16,070 nucleotides of DNA from Candidatus Omnitrophota bacterium (GCA_023142805.1 JAGLIU010000092.1:1-16070), one strand, 5' to 3'; counted from the stretch's first letter, positions 9,122-15,925 are shown. Notes: generated by a model from the sequence alone, not told the origin. Program-made: numbers and translations.

Positions 9122-9200
9122 GGACACGGATGGACACGGATCTAGGTTTGACACGGATTTACACGGATTGGGTTTACTCGGATTTTGGTGGGATGCGGAT
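9122..9200. repeat. Irregular CGGAT / ACACGGAT short-repeat array
   Basis: Six CGGAT units start at 9127, 9137, 9154, 9164, 9179 and 9196. The first four are extended to ACACGGAT and occur as two pairs spaced 10 bases apart, with a 17-base step between pairs. The array begins just after the recQ stop. Similar ACACGGAT strings are widespread intergenic repeats in environmental bacteria; their role is unknown. The remainder of 9201-9318 shows nothing recognisable. Confidence 0.65.
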
Positions 9201-9318
9201 GTGCGAAAAGTAGGTGGGGGTTAAACGCTTGCTATGGTAAATAGGTTAGGGGGCCTTAGGAAATTAATGATCCGGGTGTATTTTATGAGGTTCAGTGTGT
9301 TGTGGCGGTCTTCCTTAA

Positions 9319-9345
9319 GTTTAGAATCTAAGACTTGCTTCTTTT
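9319..9345. repeat. Solo half of the 7018-7203 repeat family
   Basis: GTTTAGAATC (9319-9328) followed by TAAGACTTGC and TTCTTTT matches the right end at 7181-7207, allowing a one-base gap on each side and a few substitutions. No facing partner is seen nearby, so it looks like a solo or decayed end. Confidence 0.45.
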
Positions 9346-9365
9346 CCCGAAGACCTTATTGGATA

Positions 9366-9394
9366 TTGCCCAAACGCCGGCGAACCTGTATAAT
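9366..9394 (+). promoter_or_regulatory. Strong promoter for the GH130/GT4 operon, predicted leaderless
   Basis: TTGCCC (9366-9371), a 17-base spacer, then a perfect TATAAT (9389-9394). Transcription normally starts about seven bases past the -10 box, which falls on the A of the ATG at 9401. No Shine-Dalgarno sequence lies between. The operon is therefore predicted to begin with a leaderless message. Confidence 0.6.
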
Positions 9395-9400
9395 GGTAAC

Positions 9401-10447
9401 ATGATTATCAGAGAAAAAACGAATCCTATTATAACGGCGGCGGATGTTACTCCTTCCAGGGATGATTTTGAGGTTTTTGGAGTTTTTAACGCGGCGGCTG
9501 TAGCCGTTGGTAAACGAACTTTCTTATTGTTACGAGTCGCGGAAAAGGTTAAAGAAGAAGATCCCTCCAGAGCGACAATCGCTAAGTTTGACCCTGAAAC
9601 TAAAAAAATAGAAAAAGTGTTTTTTGATAAAAACGATCCAAATATAGATTGTTCGGATCCTCGGACGATCAAGACTAAAACTAAAGGTAATTTTGTCACT
9701 TCTATGGGACATTTAAGGGGGGCGTGGAGTGATGACGGTGTTAATTTTATCATAGATAAGGCCCCATTGTTAGCGGCAGGGACGTCTTTTGAGACGTATG
9801 GTATCGAAGATCCGCGTATTACTTTTATAAACGGGGAATATGTTATAACGTATTCGGCGATTTCTGATGATGGTATTGGTACGGGTATGGCCGTTTCGCG
9901 CGATCTTAAAAGCGCGGAACGTAAAGGTTTGATATTTTTGTCGAACAATAAGAACGTCGCGATATTTCCTGAAAAAATTAACGGATCATATTGGGCATTT
10001 CACCGGCCGTTTAACAAAGTCAGGGCGAAAGAATCTATTTGGATAGCGGCATCGACAGATCTTATTCATTGGGGACAGTTCAAAAAAATAGTCTCACCCG
10101 GTCCCGGTGCTTGGGATCTTTTAAAAATAGGTCCGGGAGCGCCCCCCTTAAAAACAGAAAAAGGGTGGCTTGAGATATATCACGGAGTAGATCAAGACGA
10201 AAAATATTCGCTCGGGGCGATACTGCTTGACGCGGATGATCCGTCAAATGTTATCGGCCGGTCTAAAAAACCGTTTTTATTTGCCGAAGAATCGTACGAG
10301 ACGGATGGGTTGGTAAAAAACATTGTTTTTACCTGTAACGCTATAAAAAGAGATAACGGGAAGATAGACATTTATTATGGAGCTTCAGATGATACTACGT
10401 GTTTGGCTTCGATAGACGAAAAGGAACTTTTAGAATATGTCGTGTAA
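9401..10447 (+). CDS. GH130 family glycoside phosphorylase (beta-mannoside type), copy 1
   Basis: GH130 enzymes are five-bladed beta-propellers that mostly phosphorolyse beta-mannosides to alpha-mannose 1-phosphate. From the ATG at 9401 the protein is 348 residues, a normal family length, and starts with the typical NPIIT segment (8-12). An upstream in-frame TTG at 9335 would add 22 residues but lacks a ribosome site and lies upstream of the -10 box. Seen in sequence: FGVFNAA near 26-32, the catalytic-Asp motif YGIEDPRIT (D137), FPEKI and FHRP (K192, R202), GPGAPP, WLEIYHGV with His261, and IYYGASDDTTC near the end. By family knowledge the two basic residues and the His bind phosphate, so phosphorylase activity is favoured. 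No signal peptide, hence cytoplasmic. It overlaps the next gene by 11 bases. The exact linkage and acceptor are not determinable. Confidence 0.88.
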   Translation: MIIREKTNPIITAADVTPSRDDFEVFGVFNAAAVAVGKRTFLLLRVAEKVKEEDPSRATIAKFDPETKKIEKVFFDKNDPNIDCSDPRTIKTKTKGNFVTSMGHLRGAWSDDGVNFIIDKAPLLAAGTSFETYGIEDPRITFINGEYVITYSAISDDGIGTGMAVSRDLKSAERKGLIFLSNNKNVAIFPEKINGSYWAFHRPFNKVRAKESIWIAASTDLIHWGQFKKIVSPGPGAWDLLKIGPGAPPLKTEKGWLEIYHGVDQDEKYSLGAILLDADDPSNVIGRSKKPFLFAEESYETDGLVKNIVFTCNAIKRDNGKIDIYYGASDDTTCLASIDEKELLEYVV

Positions 10448-12698
10448 AAGTAAAAGATCAATAGCGTTTTTAGGAAATTATCTTCCGCGTAAATGCGGGA
10501 TCGCGACTTTTACAACGGATATTTGTGAAGCCGTCGCGAAAGAAGTGGGGTCCGCTAACGACGTTTTTTCTGTCGCGATGACAGATATTCCTGAAGGGTA
10601 CGCGTATCCCGATATAGTTAAACTGGATATTCCGGACCAAAGTGTATCCGCTTATGAACAGGCGGCGGATTTTATTAACTCGAGTAAGGTTGATGTTTTG
10701 TGCATACAGCATGAATACGGTATTTTTGGCGGTAAGTGGGGAGAGTATCTGCATGTGCTTTTGCGTAAACTAAAAATACCGGTTGTAACCGTTTTGCATA
10801 CTGTTCGCGAAAAATCCTATGATGACGCTCAAGAAAAGGTTTTTGAGGAACTTGTTCAAAGAAGTGACCGGATAGTGGTTATGTCCAAGATGGCTATTGA
10901 AATGCTTGTAAACTCAGGGGTTTCGAGAGAAAAAATAGTTTATATACCGCATGGTATTCCTAATGTTTTTTCGACGAAAGTAGTTACGGCTAAAGAGAAC
11001 TTTGATTTTCGCGATAAAACGATTATGCTGACATTCGGACTTTTGCGGAGCAATAAAGGTGTTGAGTATGTTATAGATGCCATGGGTAAATTAGCGCGTA
11101 AATACCCAGATCTTGTTTACATTATTTTGGGAGCTACACATCCGGGGGTTATTAAGCTCCAGGGTGAAAAATACCGTCATTATCTTATGCGTAAAGTCGA
11201 CAAATTAGGATTGCAGAAACAGATCATTTTTCATGATAGATTTGTTGAACTGGACGAGCTTTGTGAATATATAAGCGCCGCGGATTTTTATGTAGTGCCG
11301 TATTTGACGCGTGAACAGATAACTTCAGGGACGTTATGTTACGCGCTTGGTGCGGGGAAAGCGGTGGTGTCAACGCCAAGCTGGGCAGCGGAAGAACTTC
11401 TCGCGGATGGTAGAGGTGTTATTGTTCCGTTTGAGAACGCGGAAGCTATCGCGTCGGAAATTGATGGGTTAATGCAGGATCCTAAAACGTTTAAGAATAT
11501 GCAGGAAAAAGCGTATGAGTACGGGCGGCATATGGTGTGGAAAGAAGTCGCGAAAGAATATGTAAAAGTTTTTGATGAGATACGAAAAGAGCGTGACGAA
11601 ATTGTTTTAAGACTTCAGAAGACTAAAGAACCTATTCTTTCCATTATAGAATTTCCCGTGCCGAAACTGGATCATTTAGTGAACATGACGGATGATTTCG
11701 CTATATTTCAGCATGCAAGATATACTGTTCCGTCATACGAACACGGGTATAGTGTCAGCGATAACACGCGGGCCCTGGTGGTTGCTTCCAAAGCGTACAG
11801 GTTGATGAAAAATAAAGAGGCGCTTGTATTGTTGAAGAAGTATCTTTCTTTTGTGTTTTACGCGCAGCGCGAGGATGGACTTTTCAGAAATTTTTATGAC
11901 GCTACACGACGGCCGATGGACGAACTGGGATCAGACGATTGTCAAGGGAGAGTTTTGTGGGGATTAGGATATGTAATAGGGTATGGGCCGCCTCATTTTG
12001 GGACGATCACGAAAAGCGTGTTTGAGAAACTTTTGCCCCATGTTTCAGATCTTAACGTTCGCGGTACGGCATACGCGTTATTGGGGCTGTATTATTATCT
12101 GGTACATTTTCCCGGAGATAAGGATAAAAAGACGCTCTTGGGAAATTTAGCCGATAGGATCATGAAGAAATATGAAGATAACTCCCGGGAAGAGTGGCAA
12201 TGGTATGAAGATAAACTCGGGTACGCTAACGGTCTTTTGCCGGCGGCGTTATGGGTCGCGAGTAATGTAATGAAAGACGCGAGATATAAAGCAATCGCGG
12301 AAATAACCTCGGAGTTTTTGATAGAAAAATCCACCAAATTCGGGCATCTTTCTCTAAATATGCGGAGAGAAGATCTTTATCGTAAAGAGATCCGGGAAGT
12401 TGATTTTGAACAGCGTCCGATTGACGCGTTGTGGTTGGTAGAGTTGGGAAAATTTGCTTATCGGTATACAGGTGAAGATAGGTATTTGAAGATGATGAGA
12501 ACATCGTTTGACTGGTTCTTAGGGGTTAACGATGTTAAGGTAACTGTGTATGATCGTGTTTCGGGTGGTTGTTATGACGGGTTGAATAAAAACGGGGTTA
12601 ATCTTAATCAAGGCGCGGAAAGTAGTCTGAACGCGGTTTTGGGGCTTTTATCAATAACAGAAATGGCACATCAACAATCTGTTGGAATTCAAGGGTAA
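10437..12698 (+). CDS. GT4 glycosyltransferase fused to a C-terminal alpha/alpha-barrel-like domain
   Basis: The 753-residue cytoplasmic protein has two parts. Residues 1-385 are a GT-B glycosyltransferase of the GT4 type: LGNYLPRKCGIATF at the N-terminus, HEYGIFGG (92-99), IPHGIP (170-175), the donor-site strand FGLLRSNKG (200-208), and EQITSGTL (293-300) leading into GAGKAVVSTPSWAAEELL. The usual EX7E pair reads E293-X7-C301. Residues about 405-753 are helical, with repeated Trp/Tyr/Gly phrases (LGSDDCQGRVLWGLGY, YEDKLGYANGLLPAALW, DFEQRPIDALWLVELG) resembling an (alpha/alpha)-barrel sugar-active domain; its function is unknown. The ATG at 10437 overlaps the first GH130 by 11 bases, with a weak AAGGA upstream, so translation is probably coupled. 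Context suggests it transfers mannose or glucose to build the glycan the GH130 proteins handle. Confidence 0.85.
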   Translation: MSCKSKRSIAFLGNYLPRKCGIATFTTDICEAVAKEVGSANDVFSVAMTDIPEGYAYPDIVKLDIPDQSVSAYEQAADFINSSKVDVLCIQHEYGIFGGKWGEYLHVLLRKLKIPVVTVLHTVREKSYDDAQEKVFEELVQRSDRIVVMSKMAIEMLVNSGVSREKIVYIPHGIPNVFSTKVVTAKENFDFRDKTIMLTFGLLRSNKGVEYVIDAMGKLARKYPDLVYIILGATHPGVIKLQGEKYRHYLMRKVDKLGLQKQIIFHDRFVELDELCEYISAADFYVVPYLTREQITSGTLCYALGAGKAVVSTPSWAAEELLADGRGVIVPFENAEAIASEIDGLMQDPKTFKNMQEKAYEYGRHMVWKEVAKEYVKVFDEIRKERDEIVLRLQKTKEPILSIIEFPVPKLDHLVNMTDDFAIFQHARYTVPSYEHGYSVSDNTRALVVASKAYRLMKNKEALVLLKKYLSFVFYAQREDGLFRNFYDATRRPMDELGSDDCQGRVLWGLGYVIGYGPPHFGTITKSVFEKLLPHVSDLNVRGTAYALLGLYYYLVHFPGDKDKKTLLGNLADRIMKKYEDNSREEWQWYEDKLGYANGLLPAALWVASNVMKDARYKAIAEITSEFLIEKSTKFGHLSLNMRREDLYRKEIREVDFEQRPIDALWLVELGKFAYRYTGEDRYLKMMRTSFDWFLGVNDVKVTVYDRVSGGCYDGLNKNGVNLNQGAESSLNAVLGLLSITEMAHQQSVGIQG

Positions 12699-12709
12699 CG
12701 GAGGTTAGT

Positions 12710-13648
12710 ATGAAACGTGAGGGTAGAAGAGATATTATTCATAGACATAAAAAAAATCCAATAATTAACCTGGAAGATTTGAGTTTTTCATGTCTCAATA
12801 TTATGAACGCGGGCGCGGTTAAGGTCGATGATCAGTATATTCTATTGGTTCGGATCGAGACCATGAAAGGGCACTCGATTTTTGTTGTAGCAAGAAGCAA
12901 GAATGGCAAAAATTTTGAATTAGACAAGAAACCTATAATGGTGCCGGCAGAAGAAGGTGAATTTAAAAAGTTTGAAGAACAGGGTGTCGCGGATCCGCGT
13001 ATCACATATTTGGAAGGGGTGTATTATATAGTTTATTCGGCTGTTTCCAAACGAGGACATCGTCTTGCTTTGGCAAAAACCGCTGATTTTAAGACAATTG
13101 AAAGAGTGGCTCTGATCTCTCAACCGGATAATCATAACGGCGCGTTATTTCCCTGTAAGATCAAGGGAGATTATATGAGGGTGGAGAGACCCTTAGAGGG
13201 AGGTAATATCTGGATCTCACAATCCAAAGATCTTATTTCCTGGGGGAAATCAAGGGTTTTAATGACGGCACGCGGCAGTGGTTTTTGGGACGCCGATCGT
13301 ATAGGATGCGCGGTACCTCCGATCAAGATAGATGAAGGATGGCTTTTGATATACTACGGGGTGAGAAATACTTCAGCCGGTCCCATTTTTAGGTTGGGAG
13401 CCGCTATATTGAACGGGAAGGATCCTTCAATAGTAATTGGCAGAACGGATATTCCCATTCTTTCTCCACGAGAATATTATGAACGTGTCGGAGATTGCGG
13501 GAATATGGTTTTTTCCTGTGGTGCTATTGTAGAAGAGGAGAGACAAGAACTTTTACTTTATTATGGCGGAGCTAATATGGGGATAAACCTGGGAACGGCG
13601 TTTATCCCGGATATTATCGAAGAATGTTTAAAAAAGGAGACGATTTAA
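12710..13648 (+). CDS. GH130 family protein with altered active site, copy 2
   Basis: The 312-residue cytoplasmic beta-propeller protein of GH130 starts at an ATG behind GGAGG, 11 bases after the GT4 gene. It keeps NPIIN (16-20), the catalytic-type Asp in ADPRIT (D95), FPCKI (K150), ERP (R160) and VPPIK. However, the Glu that precedes the Asp in copies 1 and 3 is Ala94, and the His of IYHG is Tyr216 (LLIYYGV). The His is one of the phosphate ligands in characterised GH130 phosphorylases (family knowledge; equivalence aligned by eye). The protein may therefore be a hydrolase-like or substrate-shifted member, or non-catalytic. It is closest in this window to copy 3 (shared ERVAL, PIxRLG, LSPRE), so the two look like a tandem duplication. 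Confidence 0.85.
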   Translation: MKREGRRDIIHRHKKNPIINLEDLSFSCLNIMNAGAVKVDDQYILLVRIETMKGHSIFVVARSKNGKNFELDKKPIMVPAEEGEFKKFEEQGVADPRITYLEGVYYIVYSAVSKRGHRLALAKTADFKTIERVALISQPDNHNGALFPCKIKGDYMRVERPLEGGNIWISQSKDLISWGKSRVLMTARGSGFWDADRIGCAVPPIKIDEGWLLIYYGVRNTSAGPIFRLGAAILNGKDPSIVIGRTDIPILSPREYYERVGDCGNMVFSCGAIVEEERQELLLYYGGANMGINLGTAFIPDIIEECLKKETI

Positions 13649-14575
13649 GTGGTTCAGTTCAAAAGAGATGTATTAAAACGATGGGCTAGAAATCCTATCA
13701 TTACGTTGGAGGATATTCCTTATCCATGTAACACGGTTTTTAACGGTGCCGTTACGAAATTTAAAGATAAATATATTATCTTGCTTAGAGTCGAAGACAG
13801 AAGGGGACATTCCGTTGTTGTGAAGGCCCAAAGTGAAGACGGGTATCATTTTGTTGTTGAGAAAAAACCATGTTTATTTTCAAGTGAGATGGAACCTTTT
13901 AAAACCTATGAGGCCAGGGGGGTTGAAGATCCCAGGATCATGCAAGTAGAAGGTATTTATTATGTAATGTATACGGCTTATTCGAGATATGGTCCGCGAA
14001 TAGCGTTAGCTAAAACTGAAGATTTTGAAACGTACGAAAGAGTCGCGCTTGTTTCAGGACCGGGGAATAAAGATGGCGTTCTTTTTCCCGAAAGGATTAA
14101 CGGGAAATATACCCGATTAGATAGGCCTATAGCGAATGAAATAGGGAACATCTGGGCTTCATATTCAGATGACTTGGTATATTGGGGAAATTCAGAGCTT
14201 GTCGCGGAAATACGCCGGGATTATTGGGATTCTTTTCGTATCGGGGCTTCGGTGCCGCCTATAAAAACAGAACAAGGGTGGCTAGAGATTTATCACGGTG
14301 TTAAAATGACAACATCAGGCCCTATATACCGTTTAGGGGTTTTTCTTCTGGCATTAGACGATATTTCAAAGATGCTTGGCAGATCGGAAGTGCCGATACT
14401 TTCGCCAAGAGAACGATATGAACGAATAGGAGATGTTAACAACGTTGTTTTCTCATGTGGGGCGGTAGTAGAGGATAACGGGGAGATCAAGGTGTATTAC
14501 GGCGCGGCGGATACTTGCATTTGTCTGGCACAAGGCACAGTACAGGAATTAATAGATAACTGCTTGGAGAATTAA
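13649..14575 (+). CDS. GH130 family glycoside phosphorylase, copy 3
   Basis: The 308-residue GH130 protein probably starts at GTG 13649, directly abutting the stop of copy 2, with AAGGAGA at 13634-13640 as ribosome site. Motifs: NPIITLEDIPYPCNTVFNGA (15-34), GVEDPRI with Asp94, FPERI, LDRP (R159), GASVPPIKTEQGWLEIYHGV with His216, LSPRERYERIGD, and a final VYYGAADTCICLA. All residues expected for a GH130 phosphorylase are present, unlike copy 2, so this pair may have split roles. No signal peptide. The TAA stop is part of the terminus of the palindromic element that follows, so the present C-terminus (DNCLEN) may have been set by that insertion. Confidence 0.87.
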   Translation: MVQFKRDVLKRWARNPIITLEDIPYPCNTVFNGAVTKFKDKYIILLRVEDRRGHSVVVKAQSEDGYHFVVEKKPCLFSSEMEPFKTYEARGVEDPRIMQVEGIYYVMYTAYSRYGPRIALAKTEDFETYERVALVSGPGNKDGVLFPERINGKYTRLDRPIANEIGNIWASYSDDLVYWGNSELVAEIRRDYWDSFRIGASVPPIKTEQGWLEIYHGVKMTTSGPIYRLGVFLLALDDISKMLGRSEVPILSPRERYERIGDVNNVVFSCGAVVEDNGEIKVYYGAADTCICLAQGTVQELIDNCLEN

Positions 14576-14690
14576 ATGGGGACAGCGCCCTATTATTACT
14601 CCAACAAAAACCTAGATGTTGTATAGTAGGTACGAAGTGTTGTAGGGCAACATGTTTAATGGCCTAATAATAGGGCGCTGTCCCCATTTA
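14573..14690. repeat. Complete palindromic MITE/REP-like element with 28-bp perfect inverted ends
   Basis: The ends TAAATGGGGACAGCGCCCTA (from 14573) and its exact reverse complement (to 14690) belong to a perfect inverted repeat covering 14571-14598 and 14665-14692. Beyond the shared family boundary it is flanked on both sides by TTAA, possibly a target duplication. The 66-base centre contains AAAAACCTAGATGTT, shared with the copy at 1-62, and a smaller hairpin TGTTG/CAACA (14640-14654). There is no ORF. As RNA the 28-bp stem could stop or protect the GH130 operon transcript, though no T tract follows. Confidence 0.8.
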
Positions 14691-14705
14691 ATGTGATTTT
14701 ATTTC

Positions 14706-14734
14706 TTGACAAGAGGAGGTCTGGCGAGTATAGT
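14706..14734 (+). promoter_or_regulatory. Sigma-70-type promoter for the NifX-like operon
   Basis: A perfect TTGACA (14706-14711), exactly 17 bases, then TATAGT (14729-14734). It leaves a leader of roughly 175 bases before the first main gene at 14918. It starts 16 bases after the palindromic element, separating this unit from the GH130 operon. Confidence 0.65.
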
Positions 14735-14876
14735 TGATAATGAACACCATTTTCAATAAGAGGTGAGTGATCGGGATGCTTCTAAAATGAAAAACGGGTT
14801 TTAAGGTCTGAAGCAAAACTTTTCAAACAAAAGCTACGAAATATTTAAAGTTATATTCGTGTGTTGGAGAGTGACA

Positions 14877-14927
14877 ATGAAAATAAATAAAACTAATAAA
14901 AAAACATGGAGGAAAAAATGCGTATAG
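14877..14927 (+). CDS. Possible 16-codon leader ORF overlapping the NifX-like start
   Basis: ATG 14877 is preceded by GGAGAG (14866-14871) at good spacing and encodes MKINKTNKKTWRKKCV, with a TAG stop at 14925-14927. The stop lies ten bases past the start codon of the next gene (14918), in another frame. This is the usual geometry for translational coupling. The peptide is very Lys-rich, as any AT-rich leader would be, so it may be fortuitous. Confidence 0.3.
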   Translation: MKINKTNKKTWRKKCV

Positions 14928-15334
14928 CTATTTCTACGGATGGAGGTAATGTATCCGCTCATTTTGGGCGATGTCCCTCATTTACTATAGTTGATATTGA
15001 AGGAGGGAAAGTGACAGGGAAAGAAGTGATATCTAATCCCGGGCATCATCCGGGGTTTTTGCCGAAGTTTCTGCACGATAAAGGGGTTAACTGTATTGTT
15101 GCCGGCGGTATGGGGCAAAGAGCGATTCAGCTTTTCGCGGAGCAGGGGATTGAAGGGGTAGTTGGAGTTGGCGGTCAGGTAGATATTGTGGTAGAAAAAA
15201 TAGTGAATGGTACTCTTGAGGGTGGTGAAAGTTTATGTAAACCCGGTGGAGGTAGAGGATACGGGCTTGATAAAACTGAGTGTGACCATCCCCACGATGA
15301 ACAACAAAATAAAGAAGGAGATTGTGAAAAATGA
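14918..15334 (+). CDS. NifX/NifB-type dinitrogenase iron-molybdenum cofactor family protein, copy 1
   Basis: PF02579-type protein; the family includes NifX, NafY and the C-terminal part of NifB, plus many stand-alone members of unknown function in non-fixing organisms. The start is ATG 14918 behind GGAGG (14908-14912); the in-frame ATG at 14906 overlaps that site and is rejected. The 138-residue protein shows MRIAISTDGGNVSAHFGRC (1-19), where the His-Phe-Gly-Arg-Cys motif is family-typical, then IVAGGMGQRAIQLF and the VGVGGQVDIVVEKIVNGTL tail helix. The C-terminal extension has scattered Cys/His (C107, C122, H124, H126, C136) that could bind metal. No nif structural genes are visible, so a role in nitrogenase is not supported. 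It overlaps the next gene by four bases (ATGA). Confidence 0.85.
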   Translation: MRIAISTDGGNVSAHFGRCPSFTIVDIEGGKVTGKEVISNPGHHPGFLPKFLHDKGVNCIVAGGMGQRAIQLFAEQGIEGVVGVGGQVDIVVEKIVNGTLEGGESLCKPGGGRGYGLDKTECDHPHDEQQNKEGDCEK

Positions 15335-15696
15335 AAATATGTATAACGTCACAAGGTAATGATCTTGAAGCACAGGTAGACCCGCGCTTTGGGAGATGTC
15401 AGTATTTTGTTATTGTTGAAACCGATACAAATGAGACTGACGTATTGGGAAATCCTAACAAGGATGGTATGGGAGGAGTAGGCGTGCAATCAGGACAGTT
15501 TATGTCCGAAAAACAAGTTAAAGTGGTTTTGACCGGGAATGTCGGTCCAAATGCTTTCCAGACGTTGCAGGCAGGAGGTATTGAGGTTATTACCGGTATT
15601 TCCGGTAAGGTCAAAGAGGTAGTTGAAAAATACACAAAAGGTGAGTTTAAGTCAGATCAGGGACCAAGTGTTGATTCTCATTTCGGGACTAAATAA
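15331..15696 (+). CDS. NifX/NifB-type dinitrogenase iron-molybdenum cofactor family protein, copy 2
   Basis: The 121-residue PF02579-type protein has its ATG overlapping the TGA of copy 1, with AAGGAG at 15315-15320 as ribosome site. It carries MKICITSQGNDLEAQVDPRF (1-20) running into GRCQYF, a Gly-rich loop (GMGGVGVQSGQF, 46-57), and VVLTGNVGPNAFQTLQAGGI. These are the hallmark positions of the family. It has lost the His found in copy 1 (RFGRC in place of HFGRC) and lacks the Cys/His tail. The pair is probably a duplication whose products work together or in parallel in an iron-sulfur or metal-cofactor context. It is followed by a decayed ferredoxin gene after 35 bases. Confidence 0.85.
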   Translation: MKICITSQGNDLEAQVDPRFGRCQYFVIVETDTNETDVLGNPNKDGMGGVGVQSGQFMSEKQVKVVLTGNVGPNAFQTLQAGGIEVITGISGKVKEVVEKYTKGEFKSDQGPSVDSHFGTK

Positions 15697-15731
15697 AAGT
15701 AGTTATTAACATTGGCTCGCCGGGAGTGATC

Positions 15732-15908
15732 ATGGCGGGTTTAACAGATAAAGAAAAACGCATAGGGTGTGCGGTGTGAGTAAATGTATGTTTTGTTAAC
15801 GCGATCAAGATCGTAAACGGGAAAGTAGTTGTTATCAAAAAAGGTATAGATCAATATATTTGTCTGAGCCAGTATTCGAGGGAAGCGATTATCTCGCAAA
15901 AATTCTAA
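15732..15908 (+). pseudogene. Decayed 2[4Fe-4S] ferredoxin gene with in-frame TGA
   Basis: ATG 15732 follows a good ribosome site (GGGAG, 15722-15726), and the frame runs 59 codons to TAA 15906-15908, broken by TGA at 15777-15779. The translation contains KRIGCAV*VNVCFVNAIKI, which is the C-x2-C-x2-C-x3-C-P ferredoxin motif with Cys1 to Arg, Cys3 to stop and Pro to Phe. The second motif, GIDQYICLSQYSREAI, has Cys to Gly, Cys to Gln, Cys to Tyr and Pro to Ser, keeping one Cys. Three of eight cluster ligands remain. Total length matches bacterial-type ferredoxins (about 55-60 residues). Position between NifX-like genes and a DUF5320-like gene is where such operons commonly carry an Fe-S protein. 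Selenocysteine at the TGA is unlikely because four other ligands are also lost. Confidence 0.75.
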
Positions 15909-15925
15909 CAAACAGGGGGTGTATT

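Noticed and set aside
9122..9200. CRISPR array
   Set aside because: Units are only 5-8 bases with irregular spacing and no spacer-sized unique segments; no cas gene is nearby.
9328..9948. 206-codon minus-strand open frame opposite the first GH130
   Set aside because: It is a mirror of a well-supported GH130 coding sequence, with no family motif of its own.
14918..15696. Nitrogenase cofactor assembly locus
   Set aside because: The proteins belong to the NifX/NifB C-terminal family, but no nifHDK, nifE/N or radical-SAM nifB is present. Stand-alone members are common in organisms that do not fix nitrogen.
15777..15779. Selenocysteine at the TGA in the ferredoxin-like frame
   Set aside because: The TGA does fall on a cysteine position, but Arg, Gly, Gln and Tyr occupy four other ligand positions, so decay explains all changes together. 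No SECIS hairpin is evident by eye.
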